DNA from: Bacillus sp. P14.5
GTDB lineage: Bacteria; Bacillota; Bacilli; Bacillales; Bacillaceae_B
Assembly (NCBI RefSeq): GCF_003316765.1
Contig: NZ_NIJF01000060.1
Coordinates: 304,273-368,272 of the forward strand
DNA length: 64,000 nt
Direction: 5' to 3'
Positions 10,901 to 21,498 of the stretch are shown here, piece after piece (the first letter of the stretch is position 1; each line of letters begins with the position of its first letter). Made by a program: the position numbers and the translations under genes. The notes under the pieces were generated by a model that worked only from the letters and a program-made list of their open reading frames with translations, was not told the DNA's origin and made no database searches.

Positions 10901-11387
10901 GGAACTCTTCTTCCCATTTTTCAACTGTCTTTAAAATCTTATTTATGATACCTGGAATAATAATTTCTAGATTGTTCTCTTCTATCGTCTTCATAATCGC
11001 AGAGATTATTGATTGTCTGAAGCTGCCCTCATTACCATTAAGGATTACCGGTAAATATTTTTTATCCTTAAGTTGAAATTCACTAAGTTGACCATATATT
11101 TCATCGTCTACGTTTGTAAACTTCTTCTTTAGAAATTCAAAGGAAGAATCACTAACTGTTCTTGAAGCCATACCAGCTATAAGAGTACCTAGTAACGACT
11201 TCCCCGTACCATAAGGTCCGATAACTATATGAGAGTGTTTACCTTCGGAATCATTAAAACCGGCAATAATCTTTTGTAAAGACTCAGCATGTGATGGGGT
11301 CGGTAAGTAGTTTCTAAAAAACTCTTGTTTCCCTAAATCAAATTTTATATTTACACTAGATTTAAATTCTCTTCTTTTAGTTTTCAT
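7959..11387 (-). CDS. sspC: SspC: large P-loop ATPase of DNA phosphorothioation
   Basis: The 1,142-residue protein has Walker A GPYGTGKS (57-64) and a Walker-B-like LFIVYDEFG near residue 237; the rest is helical and unassigned. Size and position between the DUF4007 gene and the PAPS-reductase-like gene match SspC. The protein resembles BrxC/DptF-type AAA ATPases only at the ATP site. Its ATG overlaps the sspB stop (ATGA), so the two are translationally coupled. SspC is thought to power the nicking and sulfur-insertion reaction of SspB and SspD. Confidence 0.75.
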   Translation of the reverse strand: MKTKRREFKSSVNIKFDLGKQEFFRNYLPTPSHAESLQKIIAGFNDSEGKHSHIVIGPYGTGKSLLGTLIAGMASRTVSDSSFEFLKKKFTNVDDEIYGQLSEFQLKDKKYLPVILNGNEGSFRQSIISAIMKTIEENNLEIIIPGIINKILKTVEKWEEEFPKTYKEFKKQLRDSERSIDVWRVNILNYEKEEIAWFKNIFPSLSSGAEFIVDFKEDFTEQIKFVIDQLDKQNLGLFIVYDEFGRFLQSLQPNMIHETMQDLQDLAELSDHHAKHLHLLFITHKNLRHYFLKLSEEYQNEFQRIEKRFQLYHIDSDRSTFIRITESLLSKMEQKREIPNLTETDVKNELRKYPLFSHLNQVEIEKLVIKGAYPIHPVAIFMLPHLSSYFAQNERTLFTFLQSKEKGGLVNHIKHNTGYYLTYKLFDFFFPEIDQEEYVENKGLEIYKKLVPRIPIDKNELKNLFKFLSLWSITNLSSKQKLTSDFISFAMSLEKELVENQLLQLSKLKVIRFNRIQGSWELFEGSSIDLDHEILLRKETSTITSNQKKGILEKTLNRKYFLSNDYNDQKSMTRFASVNIILSSEILDANFDSSKIRFEMNSDAIVNYVLIEDTQEYEIVIEKLASINDKYSYFCIPFKSIQEVKEELFQYHILTTLKQDADFMKNDKDLLNEVTIKLEDVFYTLTNFMKTYTEFSGELQWYLNGKKLQIKNEIIFEKILSNRMFEIFPLTPEVRNDSFVRRKINSVQRKAGFKVVDHIIEDYNEGGLAIEGNGPDYLIYATIFKNNNLDLSNLNEIESIEFNSLRNDLVSELLRKDQGKLSDLTQILKLEPYGIRAPLIPIILISLLRDKWDQLMFYRNEMYVPAITGEKLYQMVEEDTEYEFAFYNFDEKYKPLFNFLKETFGEYVSETALRSATPIVLSSGLLNWLRSLPRFTQVTNNMNKELVEFRDLIKRSEIDPRSTIELFYLNYASNLSAINRNKESLESHLLDYKKVLKNRVLNLIGCNEFIELFQWANKKNPVIKKNNSLVNGIINADRDNWIDSIILTIVGVRLEEWSDTTDHMFEQLLLKDYNSIESDIPQGEYLTISLNGSEKSITKLEMSTKTQTIYKNVHRMIKNAGRNVPKDEIEYMVYHLVKEFVE

Positions 11388-12262
11388 ACTAGTGTCTCAA
11401 CCTTTCGCTTGTATTCAAACTCCAAATACTTCAATGGAGAAATATCTGGCAGTCTGACTGTATCTAAGTTGTTCGTTCTGGTAAACTTTATTGGATATTT
11501 AGGATGAGCAGTTAACAATTCAAGGGCATTAACAATAACAGCCCTATTCATGTTGAAGATATTCCCCCAGAGTCCGTGTCTAGTTACAATTTCATCTACA
11601 CTGACATTATCAATTCCCTGTTCTTCCGCATACTTAAGTAGAGTAAAGAACAAGGCAGTTAAGCCCACATCGGAAATGGATGGAACCTTTTTAATTATAG
11701 TTCCTTTAGATTCTCTTAAAATATTGATTTTATTAATTGGACTCTGTATAACCTCTTCTGGGTCTAAGATACTTTGACCAGCCGTATACAATTTCACCAA
11801 ACAGTCAATATCTCTTTTAAGAGATCTATGGGAAATCTTTTTATCTTCATGGATTGATACCCAGTCATTAAGAGCTGCGTTAAGATCATCTTTAGCGATA
11901 GCTGTTTCACTAAACTCATTAAAGAACCAAAACCAAGTAGTCGCAGGCTCTATGTCTTTTGACAAGTTATAATGTATAATTGCAGCTGTATCTCTAAACT
12001 GTATAAACTTATCATATTTATATATCAACTCACCTAGTGGTGTTAAAAGGTGAACTTTCTTTCGATTTTCATTGAACTTTTCTTCCACAACACCTGTAGC
12101 GACAACCCAGAACCTTAAGGATTGCACCATGTTTTTTCCTAAACCAATTTTTTCAAACGCCTCTTTATCATAAAAGAATCTGTTATCTTCTTTTAAGTGT
12201 TTAATAGCCTTATTTAACCATCGATCTCTTAAATAAAAGCTTTGATGTTGACCATATGCCAT
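11384..12262 (-). CDS. sspB: SspB: DUF4007 protein of DNA phosphorothioation
   Basis: DUF4007 proteins begin with a [F/Y]-x-x-H-x-[S/T]-F-[Y/H]-L-R pattern. Here YGQHQSFYLRDRW appears right after the ATG at 12262, which has GGAAGG nine bases upstream. The upstream in-frame TTG at 12319 lacks a ribosome site, so 12262 is preferred (292 residues). SspB supplies the DNA nicking activity for single-strand phosphorothioation in the described SspABCD system. First gene of sspBCD; a long hairpin separates it from sspH. Confidence 0.8.
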   Translation of the reverse strand: MAYGQHQSFYLRDRWLNKAIKHLKEDNRFFYDKEAFEKIGLGKNMVQSLRFWVVATGVVEEKFNENRKKVHLLTPLGELIYKYDKFIQFRDTAAIIHYNLSKDIEPATTWFWFFNEFSETAIAKDDLNAALNDWVSIHEDKKISHRSLKRDIDCLVKLYTAGQSILDPEEVIQSPINKINILRESKGTIIKKVPSISDVGLTALFFTLLKYAEEQGIDNVSVDEIVTRHGLWGNIFNMNRAVIVNALELLTAHPKYPIKFTRTNNLDTVRLPDISPLKYLEFEYKRKVETLV

Positions 12263-12329
12263 AATTATCAGCCTTCCGAATACATATATTTCTTCTGGAG
12301 ACATTCTTCCAGAAGTCAATTTAAGCGAT

Positions 12330-12366
12330 AATAATGCATCTAGATAAAATATCTAGATGCATTATT
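12330..12366 (-). terminator. Seventeen-bp perfect hairpin between sspH and sspB
   Basis: Arms AATAATGCATCTAGATA and TATCTAGATGCATTATT close on an AAA loop, starting just after the sspH stop. The U-rich tail is stronger on the plus strand. On the minus strand only a short TTATTAT follows, so it may be a partial terminator or an mRNA-processing barrier between the restriction and modification modules. Confidence 0.6.
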
Positions 12367-12367
12367 T

Positions 12368-15300
12368 TTATTTACTCTCTGACATAAAATATTTCAGTAA
12401 TGCTCTCTTCACCTCAGGAGTCAAAAATGGACTCTTTCCTCTTATCACTTTTTGACTAGCTGTTTTAGCTAAAAAGTCTCCTTTTCCCCCTAGGTTCTCT
12501 GCCCCGCTTTCACCTAGGATGACAGAGGAAGCTGTAGAATCGGTAGCTCTTAAAGCTAATCTTGCTCCTAAATTATTTCTAATGTTCGTATTAATAATAT
12601 CAGATTTCGGGTTCTGTGTGCAGATGATTAAATGAATTCCTGCAGCTCTAGCTTTTTGGCCCAATCTTAAAATTGCATTTTCTACCTGGCTTGCGACTTC
12701 CTTCTCTTGACTCATGAAATCAGCAAATTCATCGAAAACAATAACTATTCTTGGAAGTACTTCTTGTGACATTTCTGTATATTCATCAAGATTACTAGCG
12801 AACTCTTTTTTGAACATACTGTATCTTCTTTCCATTTCTTCAACCATTAGATTAAGCTTATTAACCGCTTCTCCTATTTCAGTCACAACTGACTCTGTAT
12901 GTGGAAGATCTTCATATATCGAAAATTCCACTTGTTTAGGATCTATGAAAACAAACTGCAACTGTGATGGTTCATAGAAACACATAGTACCTAGGATTAT
13001 TGAATTTAATGTTACACTTTTACCACTTCCTGTAGTCCCTCCTGTAAGTAGATGAGGAGTGGACGGATCGGAAAGATCAATACTAATAACATCATTTAGA
13101 GGGTCAAATCCCATAGGAGCAACTAAATTGGTTTTCTTTATCTTGTTTCCTAGCTGCTGTCTTGCGATCGCCATGAACTCTTCAAAATAAATTGTATCTG
13201 GTTCTTCTCTAACAATATCTATATTTAATCCATTCTTGTCTATAAACAGATGTGGTTCCTGGTCAAGACCCAACCAAATCTGTATATCTTTCCTTTTTTT
13301 CAATACTTTGTCAATGCCTAGAGAGGAAGGTAATGTTAAGGTCAATCGAATGACACTTGACCCTACTATTACTTCATTTACTTTAACATTAAGCCCATTC
13401 CGATTAAAATGAGTCTCTAACGTTGAGACATACTTCCTCTGAAGTTCTGAATGATCTGCAGCTATATCAGCTCGTTTAGTTTCAATATCTTTTAAAGCTT
13501 CTACTTCAGGATAGTAGAATTGAGGTGGGTCGATTGCTGGTGGAGTAACTACAATATCATCGTCACCTTTATCATCATCCTTTTTAATTGGGTCTTCCTT
13601 GTCATTACCATCGTTGATTGTATCTTCGTTATCTGTGTCATCTGGCTGAACAGGTTCTTCATATTCTTCTTCTAATTCGTCTTTTCTATAAGCAATATCT
13701 GAATTGTCTACGTTAGGGTCTTCTTCATCATTATCTAACCCTTTTTTTCTTCTTCCAATACAAGACTTTCCGAGAAAGTCTCTGTAGTATTTTCAAGTTC
13801 AGCATACTCTGGCTCATCAATATTTCGAGCTCCCAGTGACTTCAAGATATAAGCACGATTGAAAATATAGTTCTTGAATTCACCTTCGATTATATCTTCA
13901 TATACATCCTCTTCTATTCGTACAAAGTTATTTTGATATAGATTGGAAGTGTAGCAATAAGCATCAATAGAAGAATGGATATTTACTTGTATTTCGCCAA
14001 TTTGAGCATGCTGGAGTCTTTTGAGTAGATAAGCCTCTTCAGGTGAGTATGTTCCTTTTTCAATGAAATAATGGACTAACTCATTCCTCCAATATTTAGA
14101 GTCTGCGTTATCTTGGGTGAAATCAAATAAGTTTTCGTATAAATTTTGTCCTGACTGAATTTGTTTGATAGCATCATATCTTTCTCTTTCAAAAATAGCA
14201 TGATTAACAAATTTCAATTCAAGAAGCTCAAAATCTAAAGTGATCTTACCATCACTTTCTTTCACAGTGGTAATGACTAAATCTGGACGCCTATTGTTCT
14301 TTCTAAACCAAGGTAACTCATCACAGACTGACCATACCTGTAGATTGTTCTCTAATTTTGAACGGCGTTCCACACTTAGGTATGTGGCTACAAGTTCATG
14401 AGAAAACTTCCCTGGTCCAATCGCTTTCAAGACTAGGGCACCAGAAATAGATTTCACTTGATTAACTGCCTTTTTAACACTGTCCCTTTGGATATTATCA
14501 TTTTTAAGGATAAGAGACAGCTTTTTGGTCAACCGATCATAATATTCATAATCCTGCTTATTTGAATTCAGCTTTTTGATATATTCTGAAGAGGAAACAA
14601 TCAATTTAAAGTTTTTGTTCGCCCCAGCCTTTGACTTGTATTGAATAATTTGAGCCTTTGATGAGGCCTTCTCCAATAAAGACTTATCAAGGTAACGATC
14701 CATAAACATAATCCAGTTAAAATTCTCATGCATATAATCAATTAGAGCATTATCGGAGAAGTTTGACAAAGAAATCTTATTCTTTAGAACATATAACTCG
14801 TTCTCCTCAAGCATCTCTTTTTTCTGAAAAATGTATTGTAACTGATAAAAGGATTTAAGTGTATCAGGTAAGTGTTCACTGACATACGATATCCTTTTCA
14901 AACTTTCAGTATCTAGCAGAGGCTCTTTGTAAACAAGGTTAAACCAATCATTCGAATGTTTGACTTCTACCTTATCAAATTCATATTTCACTTGATTACT
15001 CTGACCAAAGTAATCCGCTAATACAACAAGATCTGCATCAATCATGTGTGCATTAATTTGATTTGATATCTCATTGATAGTGTTCCCGGAAATAACATTG
15101 ACTTCTACAGTGGGAAACTTGCTATATTTGTCAGGATTAGTATATTCTTCTTTTTGCTTGATCCATTGATTAATCTTCTGATGTATACTAGCAGCTTGTG
15201 TAGAGTGAACAGTGATTTTTAATTTATTTAAGGATTTATGCTTATTAAATAGAGCATCAATTGATTTAGTGATAATATCTGCACTTTGACAATACAGGAA

Positions 15301-17480
15301 TAAGATATCCAAACCATCTTTAGCATAAGGATAAACCTCAAAATAACTTTTCACACTTTTTACTAATTCATCTGATAGTTCAGATGAAAGATAATCCATA
15401 TTTTCTGAACGTCTTGAGTTTAAGATAAATTGGCCTTCCCCTAAAACTTCATTTACTTCTATTAGGAAGGAATCGTCGCCATCACTAGAAAAATATCTAG
15501 GAGCTAAATTTAAAGTCTTCTCTGTAACATACTCCAGATAATCCTCAAGATTATTGACCTCTAAGTCATTATTGACGGTTCTATGAATCCACTCTGAGAT
15601 TTGATCTTCAAGTTTTTGATATCTAGATACATAACTAACCAAACGTATCGGATTAAATATTGTCACAATTCGTTCGTGACAAAAACCAGTCTGACCTAAT
15701 TTAACATCAAGTGTATCTATAGTCCCGATATAGTTGATAAACTTATAAATGTGACTCGCAATATCGACTGAAGTAGAAACACCAGAGAATAGCTCTTCAA
15801 GGTGATTTTTGAATTTGTTAATATTAATACTAAATAAACCAGATTTTAAAACTTCTCTCAAGGTCAGTGAGTATTCTTCTAAGAAACCTGAGAAACGATT
15901 AAAATGTTCTTCAAAGCCGGTTTGATTAATTGAAAGATATCCATCAACTCTCTCATATACCATTTCTTTTACATCTAAAAGTTGAACCTCTTCTTCCTGG
16001 TAACTCTTAAGATGAGGGACCTTCCCTTCTTCAATAGCATCTTTAAAAGTAAGGAGCTGTAATTGTTCAAAACCTTTAACTTTAAAGGTTTCAGTCCCCA
16101 GTACCTCACTATCATTTAATAAATGCAGTTTTAATGTCAACACATCATTGGCACTCTCGTCGATAGTAATCCCATTTAATGGGCCTTGCTTATAGGTAAT
16201 ATGAGGGACAACATTTGAAATGCCTTCTAAATACATCTTCAATATTTCGGAATTTTGTTGAGTGATCTTAGATGCATGTACTGATAATTCAAAGGAGGAG
16301 TTTTGAGAGACTTTCTCAGCATTTTCCTCAAGCAATGAAAAGGATTCATATTGAAGTGCATTAATTAAATCGTGATAGTCCTTCGGGTGACGGAGCTTTT
16401 CGATTCTTCTAGAGATAACCTTATCCAGCTTATTTGCTTGAGATAACTGTTCCTCGTATTCCTCTAAAAACTCTTGCATTGCATCAGGATTTTGATTTTT
16501 TTCAATCTCAGAGATGCCGTCTTCTATTTGTTCAATTTCTTCCTTTGTAGGATTTCCATTGTAAATAAGTGCATCCTTAATCTTATCAGACAAGCCAACT
16601 TTGGTTTTGAAGTTTAATACTGTTTCAACAACATTGAACTCATATGAAAGTAAATCCAAGTTCTTTTGATTTAAGAATTCTATAACTTTTTCTTCAAACT
16701 CTGAAGGGTTAATACCATTCCAGAGTTCGTCAGAAAAATTATTTTTTCCTCGGATTCAATAAAAGTGTAAAGGTTATTTTGTAACTTTTCAGTATCTAAA
16801 TCACCATTTGGTTTTTGGAGATTTGCCAACAAAAAGTTAGCTCTCAGCCTTTTTCTTCCTTTAGGACCAATTACCAAGCTTTGGTCCCTGAATAAGTTCA
16901 ATTCAGGTAAATTGGTCTGAATTTTTTCTACAATAGACGGTGATTCCTGGTTCAAGATTTTCTCGACAAATTTTAGAATAAATCTAAGTTGTGGTTCGGT
17001 TAAGCTACTATACATACTAAAGAATTCTTTAATCGTTTCAATTTCTTCAGCTGCGAGTTGAAATTCTTCAGATAATAAAGCAAACAGGTTTTCTAGCCCA
17101 AATTCAGAAAGTAAGTAGGCTTCATCGATCGCAAACAAGTTTTCTAAACTTTGAGCTTCTGGAGTCAGTTCGTTAATAATAATGACCAGAGCATTACCTG
17201 AGAAAGTATAGTTTCTCAACCACGTACTCGTTTCAATTTCTTTCAACTTATACTGGTCAAATTCATTTACTGATTTAATCGTACGAATCATAGGAGTATA
17301 ATATTTCTCTAGTTTAGACCCCTTCTCGTCTAATTCATTTAGCAAGGAATGAACATTTTCGTCAGTTAAACCATTCACCTTAATAAATAGCTTATTTGTC
17401 CCATCTTGACTGTGTTCCTTAAAGTGCTCCAATAAGATATTAAAAACCCACTTACCTAAAAGATCATTGTACGTAATCAT
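12368..17480 (-). CDS. sspH: SspH/DptH-like giant restriction protein with C-terminal FtsK/HerA ATPase, broken by two frameshifts
   Basis: Three consecutive open segments (17480-16680, 16659-13735, 13345-12368) and the frame-open DNA between them join into about 1,704 residues if one A is added at each of two A tracts (16742-16747 and 13742-13748 on the plus strand). That is the usual size of DptH. An acidic linker (about 1265-1330) precedes the C-terminal FtsK/SpoIIIE-like ATPase with GTTGSGKS near 1482-1489 and IVIVFDEFADF as Walker B. The N-terminal about 1,260 residues are not recognised. SspFGH damages DNA lacking the phosphorothioate mark, and SspH is the probable translocase. Its ATG overlaps the sspG stop. 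The symbol rests on neighbours, size and the ATPase domain. Confidence 0.65.
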
Positions 17481-19063
17481 GCTTTCACCTGCCCTGCTTG
17501 CTCATAAGGATTTCTAATCATTGCTGTTGCATCTGAAAATTCAATGAGAAGTCCATTGTGTCTCAATTTTTCTCTTAACGCATACTCGTTCCGTTGGAAG
17601 TAACTAACATTTAATTTTGATTTTTCATAGATTCCATTTTCTTTAGCTTGCACTTCTCCTATGATAAAGCCGTATTTCCGATAGACTTTCTCTAGGAAAC
17701 TGTGGAATTCCATTTGTTTCCCTGGTTGAAGGTTTGCATATACTAGAGCCTGAATGAATGTATCAGACATGAAATAGCGATACTTGCTGCCTCTTCTGTA
17801 GCCTCCATAACCACCATCTCTAGTAAGGCCACGTACAATATTCAATTGATGTTTCTTCAATTGGTCTGAAACGATTTCCTTAACCACATTGAATAAGTGG
17901 TTCATCACTTTGTCATAAGAATCACATTTCTGAATGACTTTATAGACCTTATTTTTTCTTACCTTTGAAAGGCGATTCAGTCCTAGTAATTCAATTAGCA
18001 TTTCGGGGTCAGCATGCCAGCTTTCTAAGTTTTCCATAACAAAATCTTCTGAAGGTATTTTTTCATTAAAAGTTTGAATAAAGTAATTTTCAAATTTGTT
18101 TTTTATAAGCAATTCATTGTCACTGAACGATTTTGCTGACAATTTTTGTACAGGTCCTACTTGTGCATCTAAACAATCAAAGAAGAATGTTACCAGATCT
18201 TCATTATTTAATTTAGCTCTTTTTAACATATACCTACCTAATTGGAAGGTAATGAGACTCGTCAATAATTCAAACATCTCATAAATATCAATATTTAAAC
18301 TGATGAGTCTAAAGAATTCCTGGGCAAACTCTTCAAAAATCGGATCATCCGTGGTAGGTAATGTTGGGTATTCTTTATTGCTATTATCTTGTTTTAAAGG
18401 TGCCAGTGATTCATCTTTCTCTAGTTCATTAAGGCACGAAGATATCTTATATACTACGTTTTCTATCGTTTTGTTTTTATTTAAAAGCGTTTTAAGCCTA
18501 TTTTCAATATTACTTCTTAATTCAAGATTGTTATCAGTACCATAAGAAAGCATCAAAAAATAGAGCTCTCCACCTCGAGCGAAGAAATTTCTTTCATAAC
18601 TATAAGATTTTGTACCAGCATTTTTATTATGGTGTGTTCTCAGTTCAAAGAATAATAGAGACTCGTGCAAAGGATATAACGTTTTAGCAAACCACGAACG
18701 ATTTGCAGGCTTTCCTGTACCATCGGTCAAGGGTATTTCTAAATTGCGGAAAAAGTCTCTAATAACATGGATTTCATCTTTATTTTCTACAATTCCGTAG
18801 AGAGAATCTTTTTGTTCTGTAGTTAAACTAACGACACCCATTTTAGCTCCCTCTTTATCTCCTTCAAAGATAAATTGTCTAAGTCCTGTAGAACGGACAC
18901 GGGAGTATGCATTTGCACTAAAGTCATAATTTGTACCCTTTAAAACATTTAAGAATTCAAGTACATATTCCGGACCTTTTTGTCCATCTTTAAAACGATG
19001 CCCCCAAATTTGCGCAGATAATTGCGTGGAGAACTCTTCAACACTTTGTTTTTTTGACACCAT
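17477..19063 (-). CDS. sspG: SspG/DptG-like component of phosphorothioation-dependent restriction
   Basis: A 528-residue protein with no clear catalytic motif and no signal or membrane segment. The middle (about 145-330) is leucine- and lysine-rich. The C-terminus has a glycine/arginine patch, RDGGYGGYRRGSKYR. It lies between the GDGKT ATPase gene (14 bases) and the FtsK-type gene (ATGA overlap), the order F-G-H. Identity is inferred from order and size only. It would act in a complex with SspF and SspH. Confidence 0.55.
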   Translation of the reverse strand: MVSKKQSVEEFSTQLSAQIWGHRFKDGQKGPEYVLEFLNVLKGTNYDFSANAYSRVRSTGLRQFIFEGDKEGAKMGVVSLTTEQKDSLYGIVENKDEIHVIRDFFRNLEIPLTDGTGKPANRSWFAKTLYPLHESLLFFELRTHHNKNAGTKSYSYERNFFARGGELYFLMLSYGTDNNLELRSNIENRLKTLLNKNKTIENVVYKISSCLNELEKDESLAPLKQDNSNKEYPTLPTTDDPIFEEFAQEFFRLISLNIDIYEMFELLTSLITFQLGRYMLKRAKLNNEDLVTFFFDCLDAQVGPVQKLSAKSFSDNELLIKNKFENYFIQTFNEKIPSEDFVMENLESWHADPEMLIELLGLNRLSKVRKNKVYKVIQKCDSYDKVMNHLFNVVKEIVSDQLKKHQLNIVRGLTRDGGYGGYRRGSKYRYFMSDTFIQALVYANLQPGKQMEFHSFLEKVYRKYGFIIGEVQAKENGIYEKSKLNVSYFQRNEYALREKLRHNGLLIEFSDATAMIRNPYEQAGQVKA

Positions 19064-19077
19064 AAAAAATATCTCCT

Positions 19078-20760
19078 TTATAACAAACTTATTTCGTCAT
19101 CTATAAAGAGTCCTGTTTTGTTATCATACCTCAAGATGTTTAATTCATAGTCTTCGGGTTCACTTATTCTAATCAATTCGTTTTTAAATGTATCAATCAG
19201 TATTTCTGCTTCTTGCTGTAGAACATTATGAGTGCCACCTCCACTTGCCCTCATCAGATATTCGAATACGGCTAAATTCATATTTAAACAAACTTCATCC
19301 CTTACCAATATTTTAAAATTTGATGGAATTCTATCTAAATCCTCTCGTTCCTTTTCTTGTTCAATATCAACATCTTTTGATCTAAATTGCTCATAAATCA
19401 TTAGATTCTTATTGGTTGCGAATAAATGCTTATTGTTAGTTTCTGTTAACCTTCCGGAAAAGATCCTATTAAGACCATTGATAATTTCTTTCTTTATTAA
19501 AGTTTTAGCCTTTGGATTTGCGAATAACTTAATATATTCATCAACATATTCAAAAGGAAGAAGCTGGTTTGAATCACCACTTTCTGATTCATAGAAATAC
19601 TTCCTTCTCAGTTTAGGTATCCACTCATTTACAATCGAGTGGTCCTTATCTACATCGTAATCACGGTATAGAGTTAATTTCTTTTTAAAATAACCTAACT
19701 GAAGATCCAATGAATTACCGATTAACAAACTATGCGCGCTTTCGGATTCTATATCTCCATTTATGTCTCCGTTAATAATAAAGTCATCTATAGAAGAATG
19801 GGAATACACACCTGGATCTAAAGCTTTAAATACCTTAAGAGCCTTCATTTCAGAGAAGGCATTTTCATCCAATCCATGTCCATAAATATTCTGATAATAA
19901 GGTTTTTTGGTTTGGTTTTCTATCTCTTTATAGTTGGCATTTCTAATGTCATTACAAGTAAATCCGCCAGTAAGCATATAACTTATATGAATTAACATTT
20001 CTCTCATTGTTATATGGGTATCTAAATAATCAAGAAGCTTATATTGTTCAACAATCTTATCCTGAATGTGTGATTGAGAAGTTCTCTCATGATTCATATG
20101 AATAATGCAACGATTTTTAAAAGGGCAGTCCTGACACTCTTCCCAATTTTCGGGTTTATTCCATTCTGTTAAAACCTTCTCTACATAGACAGATGAAGTA
20201 ACATCTAACAGGTTAAAGATACTGAAATCATTTGAGTTATTCTTATGTGTTTTAAACCTTGAAGTTACCTCATCCTGTAATTGGTCTAGTTGAGGATGTT
20301 GCGAAAGGAATTTAGTCAATTTCCCCTCATTAGCTGCAATGAGGTAATAAACGTTATCTGAATTTCCAGAAGAAACAAGTTGTTGAAGATGTGATAACTC
20401 TTTTTCAATAATATCCTCTTTCAGTTCAGATAGGTCTTTAACAATTCTTATTTTTCCCTTACTAAAAGAAAATTCTACAATTCCATCTTCTGGCCAGTTT
20501 TCTAAATTATCATCATTAAAGTAATCATAAACTATCCTACATAGTCTCGTTTTCCCATCACCTGCATTACCCGTAAGAATAATACTTTGTGGATCATTTT
20601 CAAAAAGATTTACTAGTGTACTTTCAATTTTCGTATCAATTTTAAATGTATAAGAATTTTTAGTATCTGGATCTATTGTATACTCATCGTAAATCTTTGC
20701 ATGATTAGGCGACAGAACGTTAAATTGGTCTAAATAATAGACAAATGAATTCCCCTTCAA
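19078..20760 (-). CDS. sspF: SspF/DptF-like P-loop ATPase of phosphorothioation-dependent restriction
   Basis: The 560-residue protein has Walker A LTGNAGDGKT (62-71), the GDGK(S/T) form seen in DptF proteins, and a cysteine cluster C209-x2-C212-x5-C218 that may bind zinc. First gene of sspFGH, with GGAGGG before its start. Role by family: ATPase partner in restriction of unmodified DNA. Placement directly upstream of the G and H genes and of sspBCD supports this; DptF-like is a safe broader name. Confidence 0.6.
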   Translation of the reverse strand: MKGNSFVYYLDQFNVLSPNHAKIYDEYTIDPDTKNSYTFKIDTKIESTLVNLFENDPQSIILTGNAGDGKTRLCRIVYDYFNDDNLENWPEDGIVEFSFSKGKIRIVKDLSELKEDIIEKELSHLQQLVSSGNSDNVYYLIAANEGKLTKFLSQHPQLDQLQDEVTSRFKTHKNNSNDFSIFNLLDVTSSVYVEKVLTEWNKPENWEECQDCPFKNRCIIHMNHERTSQSHIQDKIVEQYKLLDYLDTHITMREMLIHISYMLTGGFTCNDIRNANYKEIENQTKKPYYQNIYGHGLDENAFSEMKALKVFKALDPGVYSHSSIDDFIINGDINGDIESESAHSLLIGNSLDLQLGYFKKKLTLYRDYDVDKDHSIVNEWIPKLRRKYFYESESGDSNQLLPFEYVDEYIKLFANPKAKTLIKKEIINGLNRIFSGRLTETNNKHLFATNKNLMIYEQFRSKDVDIEQEKEREDLDRIPSNFKILVRDEVCLNMNLAVFEYLMRASGGGTHNVLQQEAEILIDTFKNELIRISEPEDYELNILRYDNKTGLFIDDEISLL

Positions 20761-20940
20761 GGTTTACCCTCCTATATGTTTACTACGAAATCTACCATTA
20801 ATATATTTGTCTCCTTATTGTAATATAGAATTTCCTTTTTTTCACTTATTCTTAGAAATTCATTATGTAAAATGTTTTCCAATTAAATATTGGTTCAATA
20901 TTATTAATACATTCAGGAGTAATTATTTCTGCCCTATTTA

Positions 20941-21264
20941 TTATTCTTCTACTTCAATTAAGTATATTTTTTCATCAAAAGCCCCGCGTTTTTCCGCTTT
21001 TTTATGCCGGATCTCTTCCAATTCTTCAAGGGTAGCACCATGAAACTTGGCAAATGAATGCACGATCTCCATTAAATCTGCCAGCTCTTCCAGTGCATCT
21101 TCCCTAGTTGCTGCATCACGATACTCTTCTAATTCTTCAAAGCTCTTATTCTTCAATTCTGTTATGTATTCTTCTTCAGAAAGGATTCTTGTTGAAAATC
21201 TCTTTCCATTCGACTCAATGATTTCCGGGATTCTATCACGGACCAGTTTGTTGTATACAGGCAT
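20941..21264 (-). CDS. MazG-like nucleoside triphosphate pyrophosphohydrolase
   Basis: 107 residues beginning VYNKLVRDRIPEII, the hallmark of the phosphoribosyl-ATP pyrophosphohydrolase-like subgroup of all-alpha NTP pyrophosphatases. The metal-binding pattern EELEEYRDA ... EELADLMEI gives the expected E-x2-E ... E-x2-D acidic residues. Such proteins hydrolyse nucleotide triphosphates for housekeeping. It marks the right edge of the defence island and has its own ribosome site (GGAGGAATACCG before the ATG). Confidence 0.85.
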   Translation of the reverse strand: MPVYNKLVRDRIPEIIESNGKRFSTRILSEEEYITELKNKSFEELEEYRDAATREDALEELADLMEIVHSFAKFHGATLEELEEIRHKKAEKRGAFDEKIYLIEVEE

Positions 21265-21332
21265 CGGTATTCCTCCAAACGAACTATGAAATGTAAATCT
21301 TCTTCCATTTCATCTTACCAAAACATAGAAAA

Positions 21333-21357
21333 AAGAGCTATCCGTCAGACAGCTCTT
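21333..21357 (-). terminator. Terminator of the ABC exporter operon
   Basis: AAGAGCT and AGCTCTT arms with a minus-strand U-run (TTTTTT) lie downstream of the permease gene. A near-identical terminator follows the metallophosphoesterase gene at 37713-37737. Confidence 0.8.
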
Positions 21358-21498
21358 CATTTATATCCATCTCATTGTAAATGTGTTCAAGTAGGTGCAG
21401 TTCTCTTCGTGTATAACCAGCCCCTGATTAATAAGGTTCGTCTAATTTTTTGTTACTGTGCCAGGAGTTCTAAGTTATCCTTTGTCGTCACTTCTCGC

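Noticed and set aside
7959..11387. BREX BrxC or BREX system
   Set aside because: The ATPase is BrxC-like in size, but there is no PglX methyltransferase, PglZ or BrxL; DUF4007 and PAPS-reductase-like neighbours point to Ssp.
7147..20760. Canonical Dnd system
   Set aside because: No dndA, B, C, D or E genes; the modification genes are of the Ssp type.
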